Positions 19,295-27,597 of a stretch of DNA of 64,000 nt are shown in pieces (the first letter of the stretch is position 1; the number at the start of each line of letters is the position of its first letter). The notes under the pieces were generated by a model. It saw only the letters and a program-made list of their open reading frames with translations. It made no database searches and was not told where the DNA came from. Origin of the DNA: Sporosarcina ureae (lineage in GTDB: Bacteria > Bacillota > Bacilli > Bacillales_A > Planococcaceae); NCBI RefSeq assembly GCF_029267015.1, contig NZ_JARIEA010000081.1:34261-98260 (forward strand), given 5' to 3'. Both the position numbers and the translations under genes were made by a program.

Positions 19295-20035
19295 ATGCAA
19301 CGCTATTTTCTAAATCATCCATTTGATGAGCAAGGTCAAGTTGAGATTAGCGGAGATGATTATAAGCATATTGTCAAAGTCATGCGTATGACGCCAGGTC
19401 AGGAAGTAGTGACGGTTTATGAAGGCGTTGCTTCTATTGCCATCATAGATAGCATGAGTGAAGATGCGGTGATCGTTTCTCAAAAGAAACAACTAGACAA
19501 AGACAATGAATTGCCGATTTCCGTAACGATTGTTTGCGGTTTACCTAAAGGTGATAAGCTCGACTTAATTACACAAAAGAGCACTGAGCTCGGAATGAGC
19601 CAATTGATTCCTTTTGCTGCAAGCCGATCTATCGTTAAATGGGATGCAAAAAAAGTTGACAAGCGCATAGACCGTTTGCAAAAAATTGCCAAGGAAGCTG
19701 CTGAGCAATGTCATCGTAACCATGTGCCAGAGATTTTATCTGTCCAAAGCATCAAGCAACTGATCACGTATACGGATTCTTTTGATGTCAAAATGTTTGC
19801 GGATGAAGAAGATGCGAAAAGTGATGTGCCGCATAAGATTGCGGACCGTCTCAAAAACGTGTATCATGGACAATCGATAGTAGTTGTTTTTGGTCCGGAA
19901 GGCGGATTGGCGCGTGAAGAAGCCGATTTACTACAACAAGCCGGCTTCCTTCCGGTGTCGCTTGGACCTAGAATCCTGCGTACGGAAACAGCTCCTTTGT
20001 ATGTATTGTCCGCTATGTCTTATGAATTTGAATGA
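19295..20035 (+). CDS. rsmE: 16S rRNA (uracil-1498-N3)-methyltransferase
   Basis: SPOUT-class enzyme that methylates U1498 of 16S rRNA. The 246-residue protein has an N-terminal PUA-like domain (M-Q-R-Y-F-L, V-M-R-M-T-P-G) and the knotted SPOUT domain with V-F-G-P-E-G-G-L, and L-G-P-R-I-L-R-T-E-T-A-P at the end. It starts two bases after prmA. The equivalent B. subtilis gene is yqeU. Confidence 0.96.
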   Translation: MQRYFLNHPFDEQGQVEISGDDYKHIVKVMRMTPGQEVVTVYEGVASIAIIDSMSEDAVIVSQKKQLDKDNELPISVTIVCGLPKGDKLDLITQKSTELGMSQLIPFAASRSIVKWDAKKVDKRIDRLQKIAKEAAEQCHRNHVPEILSVQSIKQLITYTDSFDVKMFADEEDAKSDVPHKIADRLKNVYHGQSIVVVFGPEGGLAREEADLLQQAGFLPVSLGPRILRTETAPLYVLSAMSYEFE

Positions 20036-20051
20036 AAGAAGTGAACAACTT

Positions 20052-21392
20052 ATGTCTTCAGTTGCTTTTCATACACTAGGCTGCAAAGTGAATCACTACG
20101 AAACAGAAGCTATTTGGCAACTGTTTCAAGAAGCAGGCTATGAAAGAGTAGAGTTTGATAAGAATTCTGATGTCTATGTTATTAATACATGTACCGTTAC
20201 AAACACCGGTGATAAGAAGAGCCGGCAAGTAATTCGTCGCGCTATCCGGAAAAATCCGGACGCGGTCATTTGTGTAACAGGGTGTTACGCGCAAACGTCA
20301 CCGGCAGAAATTATGGCAATTCCCGGTGTGGATATTGTCGTAGGTACTCAAGATCGTTCTAAATTGCTTGGATTGATCGAACAGTTCCGTGAAGAGCGCC
20401 AGCCGATCAACGCGGTACGTAATATTATGAAAAACCGAGTCTATGAAGAACTTGACGTGCCTTCGTTTACAGACCGTACGCGGGCTTCCTTGAAAATTCA
20501 GGAAGGGTGTAATAACTTCTGTACGTTCTGTATCATTCCGTGGGCTAGAGGATTAATGCGCTCACGTGATCCGGAAGAAGTTATCCATCAAGCACAGCAA
20601 CTTGTCGATGCGGGTTACCTGGAAATTGTGTTAACAGGTATTCACACAGGCGGTTACGGTGAAGATTTAAAAGACTATAATCTAGCCCGTCTGTTACGTG
20701 ATTTGGAAACGCAGGTAAAAGGATTGAAACGCCTTCGTATCAGTTCGATTGAAGCGAGCCAATTAACAGATGAAGTCATCGATGTGTTGCGTAATTCCAA
20801 CATTGTCGTACGTCACTTGCATATTCCGATTCAATCGGGTTCGGACACTGTACTGAAACGCATGCGTCGTAAATATACGATGGAATTCTTCTCAGATCGT
20901 TTAAAGCGTTTGAATGAAGCACTGCCTGACCTTGCAATTACTTCAGATGTCATCGTAGGTTTCCCAGGGGAGACGGAAGAAGAATTTATGGAAACGTATA
21001 ACTTTATTCGCGACCATAAGTTTTCTGAACTCCACGTGTTCCCTTATTCGAAGAGAACAGGCACGCCTGCTGCACGTATGGAAGATCAGGTAGACGAGAA
21101 CGTGAAAAATGAGCGCGTTCATCGCTTAATTACATTGAACGACCAATTAGCGAAAAATTATGCCGCTCGTTTTGAAGGTGAAGTACTAGAAGTCATTCCT
21201 GAAGAGCGCTATAAGCTAGATGGCGACGACAATCTCTATGTGGGCTATACAGATAATTACTTAAAAGTAGTGATGCCAGCAGATGAAACGATGATTGGAA
21301 AAATCATTAAAGTGAAAATCATGAAAGCCGGCTATCCTTACAATGAAGGTCAACCTGTACGTGTCCTTACAGAAGAAAAAATAACGATGTAA
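20052..21392 (+). CDS. mtaB: tRNA (t6A37)-methylthiotransferase MtaB
   Basis: Radical SAM enzyme that adds a methylthio group to t6A37 of ANN-decoding tRNAs. The 446-residue protein has the N-terminal MTTase domain with T-L-G-C-K-V-N and its three cysteines, the radical SAM motif C-N-N-F-C-T-F-C, and a C-terminal TRAM domain. ATG 20052 is supported by AAAGAAGTG; the longer reading would begin inside rsmE. It ends the dnaJ operon. Confidence 0.95.
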   Translation: MSSVAFHTLGCKVNHYETEAIWQLFQEAGYERVEFDKNSDVYVINTCTVTNTGDKKSRQVIRRAIRKNPDAVICVTGCYAQTSPAEIMAIPGVDIVVGTQDRSKLLGLIEQFREERQPINAVRNIMKNRVYEELDVPSFTDRTRASLKIQEGCNNFCTFCIIPWARGLMRSRDPEEVIHQAQQLVDAGYLEIVLTGIHTGGYGEDLKDYNLARLLRDLETQVKGLKRLRISSIEASQLTDEVIDVLRNSNIVVRHLHIPIQSGSDTVLKRMRRKYTMEFFSDRLKRLNEALPDLAITSDVIVGFPGETEEEFMETYNFIRDHKFSELHVFPYSKRTGTPAARMEDQVDENVKNERVHRLITLNDQLAKNYAARFEGEVLEVIPEERYKLDGDDNLYVGYTDNYLKVVMPADETMIGKIIKVKIMKAGYPYNEGQPVRVLTEEKITM

Positions 21393-21422
21393 AAAGATCA
21401 CCTGTAATGGGTGGTCTTTTTC
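21393..21422 (+). terminator. Terminator after mtaB
   Basis: AAAAAGATCACC pairs with GGTGGTCTTTTT around a short TGTAATG loop, directly after the mtaB stop. Confidence 0.85.
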
Positions 21423-21451
21423 GTGCAACGAAATGAAAGCTTTGATATACT
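21423..21451 (+). promoter_or_regulatory. Candidate extended -10 promoter of deoC
   Basis: GTGCAA (21423-21428), 17 bases, TATACT (21446-21451) preceded by TGA, giving an extended -10 (TGnTATACT). Confidence 0.5.
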
Positions 21452-21483
21452 GAAAAAAACGATGTGCAAAAGGAGCGCTTTCA

Positions 21484-22155
21484 TTGACTACAAATTATGC
21501 CGCTTATATTGATCATACGTTGTTAAAGGCAGAAGCTACGAAACAGCAAATACTGGATTTATGTGAAGAAGCGAAAAAGTATTCATTTGCTTCAGTGTGC
21601 ATTAATCCGACGTGGGTTAAGACAGCTGCAGAAGCTTTACAAGGTACCGAAGTAAAAGTGTGTACGGTCATCGGTTTCCCGCTAGGTGCAAACACGCCTG
21701 AAGTAAAAGCTTTCGAGGCGAAAGACGCGATTGCTAACGGTGCAACAGAAGTAGATATGGTCATCAATATCGGTGCGCTTCAAAGTGGGTTACTTGAACA
21801 GGTGCAAAAAGATATTGAAGCGGTTGTAGAAGTGTCAAAAGATCAAGCACTTGTTAAAGTCATTATCGAAACATCATTGCTTGATGATATTCAAAAGCGT
21901 TCAGCATGTGAACTTGCTGTACTCGCAGGAGCAGATTACGTCAAAACATCTACTGGATTCTCCACTGGCGGCGCAACACCTGAGGACGTAAAGTTGATGC
22001 GTTCTGTTGTGGGGCCGGCAATTGGGGTAAAAGCGAGTGGTGGGGTACGTAGCGCAGAAGACGTGGATCGCATGATCAAATCAGGTGCTACACGCATCGG
22101 GGCAAGTTCAGGTGTTTCCATCGTGCAAGGTCTGTCATCATCTGCTGACTATTGA
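21484..22155 (+). CDS. deoC: Deoxyribose-phosphate aldolase
   Basis: Cleaves 2-deoxyribose 5-phosphate to acetaldehyde and glyceraldehyde 3-phosphate in deoxynucleoside breakdown. The 223-residue TIM barrel has I-D-H-T-L-L-K near the start, [17 protein letters not shown], and the Schiff-base lysine in [11 protein letters not shown] 21484 is the start, with AAAGGAG 8 bases upstream. It stands alone between mtaB and rpsU, a place it does not occupy in B. subtilis. Confidence 0.96.
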   Translation: MTTNYAAYIDHTLLKAEATKQQILDLCEEAKKYSFASVCINPTWVKTAAEALQGTEVKVCTVIGFPLGANTPEVKAFEAKDAIANGATEVDMVINIGALQSGLLEQVQKDIEAVVEVSKDQALVKVIIETSLLDDIQKRSACELAVLAGADYVKTSTGFSTGGATPEDVKLMRSVVGPAIGVKASGGVRSAEDVDRMIKSGATRIGASSGVSIVQGLSSSADY

Positions 22156-22206
22156 TTATCTCTAGAAAAAAATCTGGAGTTTTTCATGATATTCTAATAG
22201 TTTTTA

Positions 22207-22235
22207 TTGACCAATCAGAAAATATGCGTTATAAT
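22207..22235 (+). promoter_or_regulatory. Sigma-A promoter of rpsU
   Basis: TTGACC (22207-22212), 17-base spacer, TATAAT (22230-22235). Near consensus, as expected for a ribosomal protein gene. The leader to the start codon is about 55 bases. Confidence 0.85.
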
Positions 22236-22296
22236 TTTCTAGTACATAGCAAAGTGCTATGTTCGAAGTGTGTGTTTGGAGGGAGGGACAAGAGAT

Positions 22297-22470
22297 ATGA
22301 CTAAAACAGTCGTTCGCAAAAATGAATCACTTGAAGACGCTCTTCGCCGCTTCAAAAAGACCGTATCCAAGAGTGGTACAATGCAAGAGAGTAGAAAGCG
22401 CGAATTCTATGATAAGCCAAGTGTGAAACGTAAAAAGAAATCAGAAGCTGCTCGTAAGCGCAAGTTCTAA
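22297..22470 (+). CDS. rpsU: 30S ribosomal protein S21
   Basis: A 57-residue basic protein of the 30S platform, near the anti-Shine-Dalgarno end of 16S rRNA. It has [18 protein letters not shown] and a Lys/Arg-rich tail with [11 protein letters not shown] 22297 follows GGAGGGA; the upstream in-frame start at 22270 precedes this site and is not used. It is a single-gene unit with its own promoter and terminator. The yqeY gene that follows rpsU in B. subtilis is missing. Confidence 0.97.
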   Translation: MTKTVVRKNESLEDALRRFKKTVSKSGTMQESRKREFYDKPSVKRKKKSEAARKRKF

Positions 22471-22519
22471 TTTCTGCCTACATTGAATTTTGACAATAAC
22501 TACTAATGTAATTTCTTAT

Positions 22520-22556
22520 AAACCGAAGATCCTTCACTGGATCTTCGGTTTATTTT
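22520..22556 (+). terminator. Terminator after rpsU
   Basis: A 13-bp perfect stem, AAACCGAAGATCC with GGATCTTCGGTTT, with a 6-base loop, followed by TATTTT. Confidence 0.93.
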
Positions 22557-22852
22557 AGTGTCTGGAATTTCAAAGTAGTTCTGAATAAATTATTTAGATA
22601 AGGCTAGTATAGAGGATTAGTGCTTGGCCGTATGCAGAAATTAAGGAACCTGTCCAAAGTCACAAAGCGCACGCTTATCCTCCTGGAGTCGCCTTGCTAC
22701 GCATCAATCCCTTGCAATGTGTGTGGGGATAATCATTGTTGCTAATTGAAGTAAGTGTTGTAATCGATTTTAAACTTCAGTACGTGAATTTAAATAAGTG
22801 AAGACAAAACAATAAATCACTTACTATGTACAGTAAGTGATCCAAGTACCCG
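22557..22852. other. Gene-free stretch with repeat-like remnant
   Basis: No credible coding frame. It holds a possible remnant of a structured repeat at about 22649-22735 (it shares GGAGTCGCC with the reverse complement of the element to its right) and a hairpin, ATCACTTACT (22816-22825) with AGTAAGTGAT (22832-22841), not followed by a T-run. The yqeY gene expected here in other Bacillales is not recognisable. Confidence 0.6.
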
Positions 22853-22860
22853 CACTCACA

Positions 22861-23065
22861 ACGTAGGATGGAAGCGGAAGTTGGGGGCGACTCCCGATGG
22901 ATCAGCGAAAGCCTTGAGACCCTGGACGGAGCGAGAGCCGTTGCGAAGTACGGCTTTTGCGAGTAAAAGCGAAGCGTTAGGAGCACATCTTTGCACTTAG
23001 CGTAGGAAGCGGCTCAAGCCGAGCCCATGGGAAAGCGTCCCCCAACTGGAGCTTCCATCCCGAAC
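22861..23065. mobile_element. MITE-like structured element with 8-bp flanking direct repeats
   Basis: A 205-base non-coding element. It is bounded by a 10-bp inverted repeat (GGATGGAAGC at 22866-22875, GCTTCCATCC at 23051-23060). A symmetric 3-base internal loop (GGA opposite GGA) separates this from a second 9-bp helix (AGTTGGGGG at 22879-22887 with CCCCCAACT at 23039-23047). Inside are smaller hairpins, including AGCCGT...ACGGCT and CGGC-TCAA-GCCG. CACTCACA occurs on both sides (22853-22860 and 23066-23073) at equal distance from the inverted repeat ends, which looks like a target duplication. It encodes no protein and has no transposase of its own. That it moves is an inference. Confidence 0.6.
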
Positions 23066-23073
23066 CACTCACA

Positions 23074-23251
23074 TCAGCCACCTGTACTTGAACTTGAACC
23101 CTGATAAACACTAACCCATAATCCCGAGCATTGATCTCTATAACTTTCTAAGACGACTTCAACTATTACGCTCATGAATATCCATATATAATCCATATAC
23201 TAACAAGCCATGACGCAACGAAAGAAAAAAATTTATTTAATTGTAATTAAA
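23074..23251. other. Gene-free stretch before the nfeD promoter
   Basis: AT-rich sequence with no open frame of note and no clear terminator. I see nothing else in it. Confidence 0.5.
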
Positions 23252-23277
23252 TGAAACCAATTGCTTCTTCAAACGTA
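23252..23277 (+). promoter_or_regulatory. Sigma-W-type ECF promoter of nfeD-floA
   Basis: TGAAAC (23252-23257), 16 bases, CGTA (23274-23277) match the sigma-W consensus TGAAAC-N16-CGTA exactly. The homologous yqeZ-yqfAB operon of B. subtilis is in the sigma-W envelope-stress regulon. The start codon is 42 bases downstream. Confidence 0.85.
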
Positions 23278-23318
23278 AATAGTAAGTATAATAGGCAGTA
23301 GAGAGAGGTGAGAACATA

Positions 23319-24653
23319 ATGTCTAAAATGATTAGGTCCGTTTTTCTGCTCATTTTATTCATCGGTACAATCGCATTGCCTTTTATACACTCAGACGCAG
23401 CTGAAACAAAAGTATATCAAGTACCCCTTCATCAAGAAGTAGAAAAGGGGCTGCATGCCTTCCTGCAGCGTTCATTTAAAGAAGCTAAGGCAGAAGGTGC
23501 AGAGACGATTGTGTTGGATATAGACACTCCTGGAGGCTTTGTAGATGCTGCTGATCAAATCGCAAAGCTGATGAAAACAACTGACGATGTCAAAATCGTC
23601 GCATTTATCAACGATCGTGCGCTATCCGCAGGTGCGTTTCTTGCACTTTATGCAGATGAAATCTACATGACACCAAACGGTTCCATCGGGGCTGCACAAG
23701 TCATTGACGGTTCTGGAAATGCAGCAGAGACGAAAGCCAACAGTTACTGGTTGGCACAAATGAAAAATGCCGCAAAGCACAATGGTCGTGATCCGCAATA
23801 TGCATTGGCGATGGCTAATCCAGAAATTGATCTGCCGGACTTACGTGCACAAAAAGGAGAACTTCTGACACTCACTGCTGACGAAGCCGAAAAGGTAGGG
23901 TACAGTGAAGGGACAGTGGCTTCATTTGACGAGTTACTGAAGAAGCTGGACTTGGAAGATGCACAAGTCATCTCTACAGCGGAAACGTTTACAGAGAAAA
24001 TGGCTCGATTCATCACCAACCCAGTCGTTGTACCGATTTTACTTTCCGTTGCAAGTCTTGGACTGATTGTAGAATTATATTCACCAGGCTTTGGTGTACC
24101 AGGAAGCATGGGCCTTACAGCTCTATTCTTATTCTTCTACGGACACACAGTAGCAGGTCTAGCAGGTTATGAGACATTGTTATTATTCCTGCTCGGTGTA
24201 GCACTTATTATTGCCGAATTCTTTGTTGCAGGAGGGATAGCTGGTATCTTCGGGGTCTTGGCTATCATAGGAAGTATTTTACTGGCAGGCACAAACTTGG
24301 CATTCATGGCAGTTTCGGTGCTAATTGCGATAGCCGTAGCATTGATAGGAGCAGTGGTTATTATGAAATTCTTCGGTAAAAAACTTCACCTATTGAATAA
24401 AATCATTTTAATGGATACGATGGATACGGAAAGCGGTTACGTTTCCAACAAAAATCGTAATGAGTTATTGCAGAAGGTGGCAACAACAATTACTCCACTT
24501 TATCCATCTGGTGTCGCTGAAGTAGATGGCGAACGCATCGATGTAGTATCAGAAGGTCGTTACATCGAAAGTGGCAAAAAAGTAGTGATTGTAGAAGTAG
24601 AAGGTTTTAGAATCGTAGTAAGAGAGAAGAAAGAGGAGGAACAAGGCTTATGA
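23319..24653 (+). CDS. yqeZ: NfeD-family membrane serine protease-like protein
   Basis: A 444-residue NfeD1b-type protein. It has a signal-anchor (residues ~5-25), a ClpP-like protease domain with [10 protein letters not shown] and the serine in R-A-L-S-A-G-A-F, several membrane helices at about 230-350, and a C-terminal OB-fold NfeD domain. Such proteins pair with flotillins and are linked to membrane stress. The 3' end overlaps floA by 4 bases. The sigma-W-like promoter upstream supports an envelope-stress role. Confidence 0.93.
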   Translation: MSKMIRSVFLLILFIGTIALPFIHSDAAETKVYQVPLHQEVEKGLHAFLQRSFKEAKAEGAETIVLDIDTPGGFVDAADQIAKLMKTTDDVKIVAFINDRALSAGAFLALYADEIYMTPNGSIGAAQVIDGSGNAAETKANSYWLAQMKNAAKHNGRDPQYALAMANPEIDLPDLRAQKGELLTLTADEAEKVGYSEGTVASFDELLKKLDLEDAQVISTAETFTEKMARFITNPVVVPILLSVASLGLIVELYSPGFGVPGSMGLTALFLFFYGHTVAGLAGYETLLLFLLGVALIIAEFFVAGGIAGIFGVLAIIGSILLAGTNLAFMAVSVLIAIAVALIGAVVIMKFFGKKLHLLNKIILMDTMDTESGYVSNKNRNELLQKVATTITPLYPSGVAEVDGERIDVVSEGRYIESGKKVVIVEVEGFRIVVREKKEEEQGL

Positions 24654-25642
24654 TGGGACTAGGAACAATCGGGCTGGTAGCAGCAGTCTTTATTATCATC
24701 ATCGTACTGGCGATATTCTTTACATTCGTTCCAGTAACGCTATGGATTTCCGCTATTGCGGCAGGCGTTCGTGTAAGTATCTTCACATTAATCGGTATGC
24801 GTTTACGCCGAGTAATTCCAAGCAGAGTAGTGAATCCGTTGATCAAAGCACATAAAGCGGGTCTGACAGTGTCGATCAACCAGCTGGAAAGTCATTACTT
24901 AGCGGGTGGTAACGTAGACCGCGTTGTTAATGCGTTAATCGCTGCGCAACGTGCGAATATCGAGCTGTCGTTCGAAAGAGCACAAGCAATCGACTTAGCG
25001 GGACGTGACGTATTAGAAGCGGTTCAAATGTCCGTTAACCCGAAAGTGATTGAAACACCATTTATCGCAGGTGTTGCAATGAATGGTATCGAAGTAAAAG
25101 CAAAAGCGCGTATTACAGTTCGTGCAAACATCGACCGTCTCGTCGGTGGTGCGGGTGAAGAAACAGTTGTTGCCCGTGTTGGTGAAGGTATCGTATCCAC
25201 AATCGGTTCTTCGATCAGTCACGCGAAAGTACTAGAAAATCCTGATTTGATTTCTCAAACAGTCCTGAAAAAAGGATTGGACTCAGGTACAGCGTTTGAA
25301 ATTCTCTCGATTGATATTGCTGACGTGGATATCGGTAAAAACATCGGTGCGGAACTTCAGACTGAACAAGCGATGGCAGATAAAAACATTGCACAGGCAA
25401 AAGCCGAAGAACGTCGCGCAATGGCTGTTGCTAATGAGCAAGAGATGAAGGCGAAAACTCAGGAGATGCGCTCGAAAGTTGTGGGTGCAGAAGCTGAAGT
25501 ACCTTTAGCTATGGCCGAAGCTTTACGTTCAGGAAATATTGGAATCATGGATTATATGAATTACAAAAATATCCAAGCAGATACAAGCATGCGAGATTCA
25601 ATCAGTAAAACAGGTTCGGATCAACAACCAAAGAAAGATTAA
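24650..25642 (+). CDS. floA: Flotillin-like protein FloA
   Basis: Scaffold of functional membrane microdomains. The 330-residue protein has one N-terminal hydrophobic hairpin (residues ~5-40), an SPFH/band 7 domain, and a coiled-coil region rich in Ala/Glu ([13 protein letters not shown]). The long [16 protein letters not shown] segment and V-S-I-N-Q-L-E-S-H are typical. The start overlaps the nfeD stop; ATG 24650 and ATG 24653 are both possible. Confidence 0.95.
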   Translation: MMGLGTIGLVAAVFIIIIVLAIFFTFVPVTLWISAIAAGVRVSIFTLIGMRLRRVIPSRVVNPLIKAHKAGLTVSINQLESHYLAGGNVDRVVNALIAAQRANIELSFERAQAIDLAGRDVLEAVQMSVNPKVIETPFIAGVAMNGIEVKAKARITVRANIDRLVGGAGEETVVARVGEGIVSTIGSSISHAKVLENPDLISQTVLKKGLDSGTAFEILSIDIADVDIGKNIGAELQTEQAMADKNIAQAKAEERRAMAVANEQEMKAKTQEMRSKVVGAEAEVPLAMAEALRSGNIGIMDYMNYKNIQADTSMRDSISKTGSDQQPKKD

Positions 25643-25678
25643 TACTAACAAGATGAATTCCCGGGAAGGGGATGCATA

Positions 25679-26206
25679 ATGGAACAACTGATTATTTTGG
25701 GTATCATGTTGGCGCTGGGATCGATATTCGGTAAGAAGAAAGATAAAGATCAACAGAATCAACAAAAACAACAACCGAAACGTCCGCCCAGCCAGCAATG
25801 GCCTGCCCAACCGACACAAAGTGAAATGAAACAAAGAGAACCTCAGCGTACGAATGCGGCTCCAGTAGAGAAGCCGCGTTCGCTGAAGGAATTATCCAGA
25901 AGTCTCTTTGAAGATATTCAAAAAGAATTTCAGGATATTCAGCAAGAGGTTAAAGAACCTGAGCGCCCTGTAAAGTCACAAGCGCCCCAGTCTGAAATCT
26001 TCTATGCGGAGCCAAAGAAACCAGTTAAGCCGGCTTCAACGCCACGTCCAGAGCGTCAAATGAGCAGAGGAAGGCTTAAAGATCAAATGATCATGCAGGA
26101 AGATGAACAAATCTTGCAGGAAGACTTGATCCCTAGAACGTCCCAGCAAATCATGCAAGGGATTGTCTATGCTGAAATTTTAGGTCCGCCAAAATCAAAA
26201 CGGTAA
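25679..26206 (+). CDS. Hypothetical membrane-anchored Gln/Pro-rich protein
   Basis: I do not recognise the family. The 175-residue protein starts with a short hydrophobic helix (residues ~3-17) ending in G-K-K-K-D-K-D, then a Gln/Pro-rich linker, an amphipathic stretch S-L-K-E-L-S-R-S-L-F-E-D-I-Q-K-E-F that may form a coiled coil, and a Gln-rich end. It sits where B. subtilis has yqfB, downstream of the flotillin gene, and may share the sigma-W transcript. AAGGGG lies before ATG 25679. A role with FloA is only suggested by position. Confidence 0.8.
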   Translation: MEQLIILGIMLALGSIFGKKKDKDQQNQQKQQPKRPPSQQWPAQPTQSEMKQREPQRTNAAPVEKPRSLKELSRSLFEDIQKEFQDIQQEVKEPERPVKSQAPQSEIFYAEPKKPVKPASTPRPERQMSRGRLKDQMIMQEDEQILQEDLIPRTSQQIMQGIVYAEILGPPKSKR

Positions 26207-26212
26207 TCATGC

Positions 26213-26252
26213 CACCCCCTGTCTTTTCATAGGATGAGACAGGGGGTTTTTC
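26213..26252 (+). terminator. Terminator hairpin that contains the yqfC ribosome binding site
   Basis: ACCCCCTGTCT (26214-26224) pairs with AGACAGGGGGT (26237-26247), followed by TTTTT. The AGGGGG in the right arm (26241-26246) is also the only ribosome binding site for yqfC at 26254. Confidence 0.85.
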
Positions 26253-26253
26253 C

Positions 26254-26511
26254 ATGAAAAAATTATTCGCACTTCATCCATCCATTATCCTAGATGAATT
26301 CAACTCATTGCGGATTACCGGCAATTATCGCTTACTCGCTTTAAGCGAACAATCCGTGTCCTTTCAAACGAATGACTATGTCATGACCATCAAAGGAGAA
26401 GATGTAACCGTTCTACTGCTGACTGAACAACACGCCCACATATCAATTGATGAATTGCAAGAAGTGACGGTGCGTTTCACACCTGAAGAGGGAAACGGCT
26501 ATGAGTCCTAA
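26254..26511 (+). CDS. yqfC: Sporulation protein YqfC
   Basis: An 85-residue protein of the YabP/YqfC family, whose members work with spore-coat and cortex factors in the mother cell. The stretch P-S-I-I-L-D-E-F-N-S-L-R-I-T-G and the tandem short beta strands (I-K-G-E-D-V-T-V) fit the family. Identification rests mainly on its place before yqfD. It overlaps yqfD by 11 bases. Its ribosome binding site lies in a terminator stem, so initiation should depend on where its transcript starts. Confidence 0.82.
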   Translation: MKKLFALHPSIILDEFNSLRITGNYRLLALSEQSVSFQTNDYVMTIKGEDVTVLLLTEQHAHISIDELQEVTVRFTPEEGNGYES

Positions 26512-27592
26512 ACGATTCGAAGTTCAGGTGACAGATGTGCGCAACGGTTCTAAGTTCCTTGGCAAATTACAGCGAGAGCGTGTCAAAATCAGCAGCTTGT
26601 ACGTCTCTGGAAGTGCTGTATTTTTTGAAACGGACACGAAGGGAATTAAAGTCATTCGCCGTTTCAGAAGAAATTATCGTGTGAAAGTCCGGATTAGACG
26701 TAAAGGTTTAGATACTGTCCAGCACCGGTTATTCGCATCTTTATTGTTCTTGATAGTTTGTTTTATTCCATTCATTGCTTCACTATTTCTATGGGACATT
26801 ACAGTAGAGAGTGATGTGCCTGAAATTGCACAACGAATGGAGAAGAAGATGGAGAAAGCACAAATTATCGCGCCCTCTTTATTATCTAAATTACCAGAAG
26901 AAGACGAAATTCGCCGACTGCTGATGCAGGATGAACCTTCATTGTCATGGATTCGATTCTCTCAAACAGGTACTTCGTTGATTGTTTCACCGATGCTTGC
27001 GCCATTGTCTACGGAAATTAAAGAAGAAGTGAATGAAAAGCCATCACATCTCGTAGCGAAAACAGGAGGTGTCATCACACACTTTGCACTAACACGGGGA
27101 GAAAGAGCAAGTGTTATTCATCAAACTGTTAAAAAGGGCGATATGCTAGCAACGGGTATTCTCGAACAAGGTGAAAAGACGACTGTAGTAGGGGCGGATG
27201 GGGAAGTATTTGCTGACTACTGGTTAGAATGTCATTTTGAATTACCTAGAAAGATTAGTTATTCGATTCAAGGAGAAGAAAATCTTACTATCAGTTGGCA
27301 AAAGCCGTGGATAGGTAATCAGATAAAAAATATAGGTTTTAGAAATCCTGTTATTCTTGATAAGAAGAAAGAGAATCACATACAAGAAGTGTTTTTAGAA
27401 AAAGGAATGGAAAAGACGATCATCCTTCCCTTAATCAAGTATGATTTATTGTCAAAGAAGACGAATGAGCGCATAATTAAAGAAGAAAACATTTTACATG
27501 TGTCCTTCACTAATGATAAAGTGAGTGGGACTATACTATTTTTACTTAACGAAAATATTGCTGAAAAACGACCTATAACTCAAGGAGACTGA
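26501..27592 (+). CDS. yqfD: Sporulation protein YqfD
   Basis: A 363-residue membrane protein of the YqfD family, needed for efficient sporulation in the mother cell. It has a basic N-terminal domain (R-R-F-R-R-N-Y-R-V-K-V-R-I-R-R-K-G, residues ~53-69), one membrane helix at about 80-98, and a large outside domain with G-V-I-T-H-F-A-L-T-R-G. ATG 26501 lies inside yqfC and follows AGAGGGAAA, so the two are probably translated together. Confidence 0.92.
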   Translation: MSPKRFEVQVTDVRNGSKFLGKLQRERVKISSLYVSGSAVFFETDTKGIKVIRRFRRNYRVKVRIRRKGLDTVQHRLFASLLFLIVCFIPFIASLFLWDITVESDVPEIAQRMEKKMEKAQIIAPSLLSKLPEEDEIRRLLMQDEPSLSWIRFSQTGTSLIVSPMLAPLSTEIKEEVNEKPSHLVAKTGGVITHFALTRGERASVIHQTVKKGDMLATGILEQGEKTTVVGADGEVFADYWLECHFELPRKISYSIQGEENLTISWQKPWIGNQIKNIGFRNPVILDKKKENHIQEVFLEKGMEKTIILPLIKYDLLSKKTNERIIKEENILHVSFTNDKVSGTILFLLNENIAEKRPITQGD

Positions 27593-27597
27593 ATATA

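Noticed and set aside
22816..22841. Hairpin ATCACTTACT/AGTAAGTGAT as a terminator
   Set aside because: It is AT-rich and has no T-run on either side, and no gene ends there.
22777..22986. 69-residue minus-strand frame in the MITE-like region
   Set aside because: It begins in a hairpin region with no ribosome binding site, and half of it lies in the folded element.
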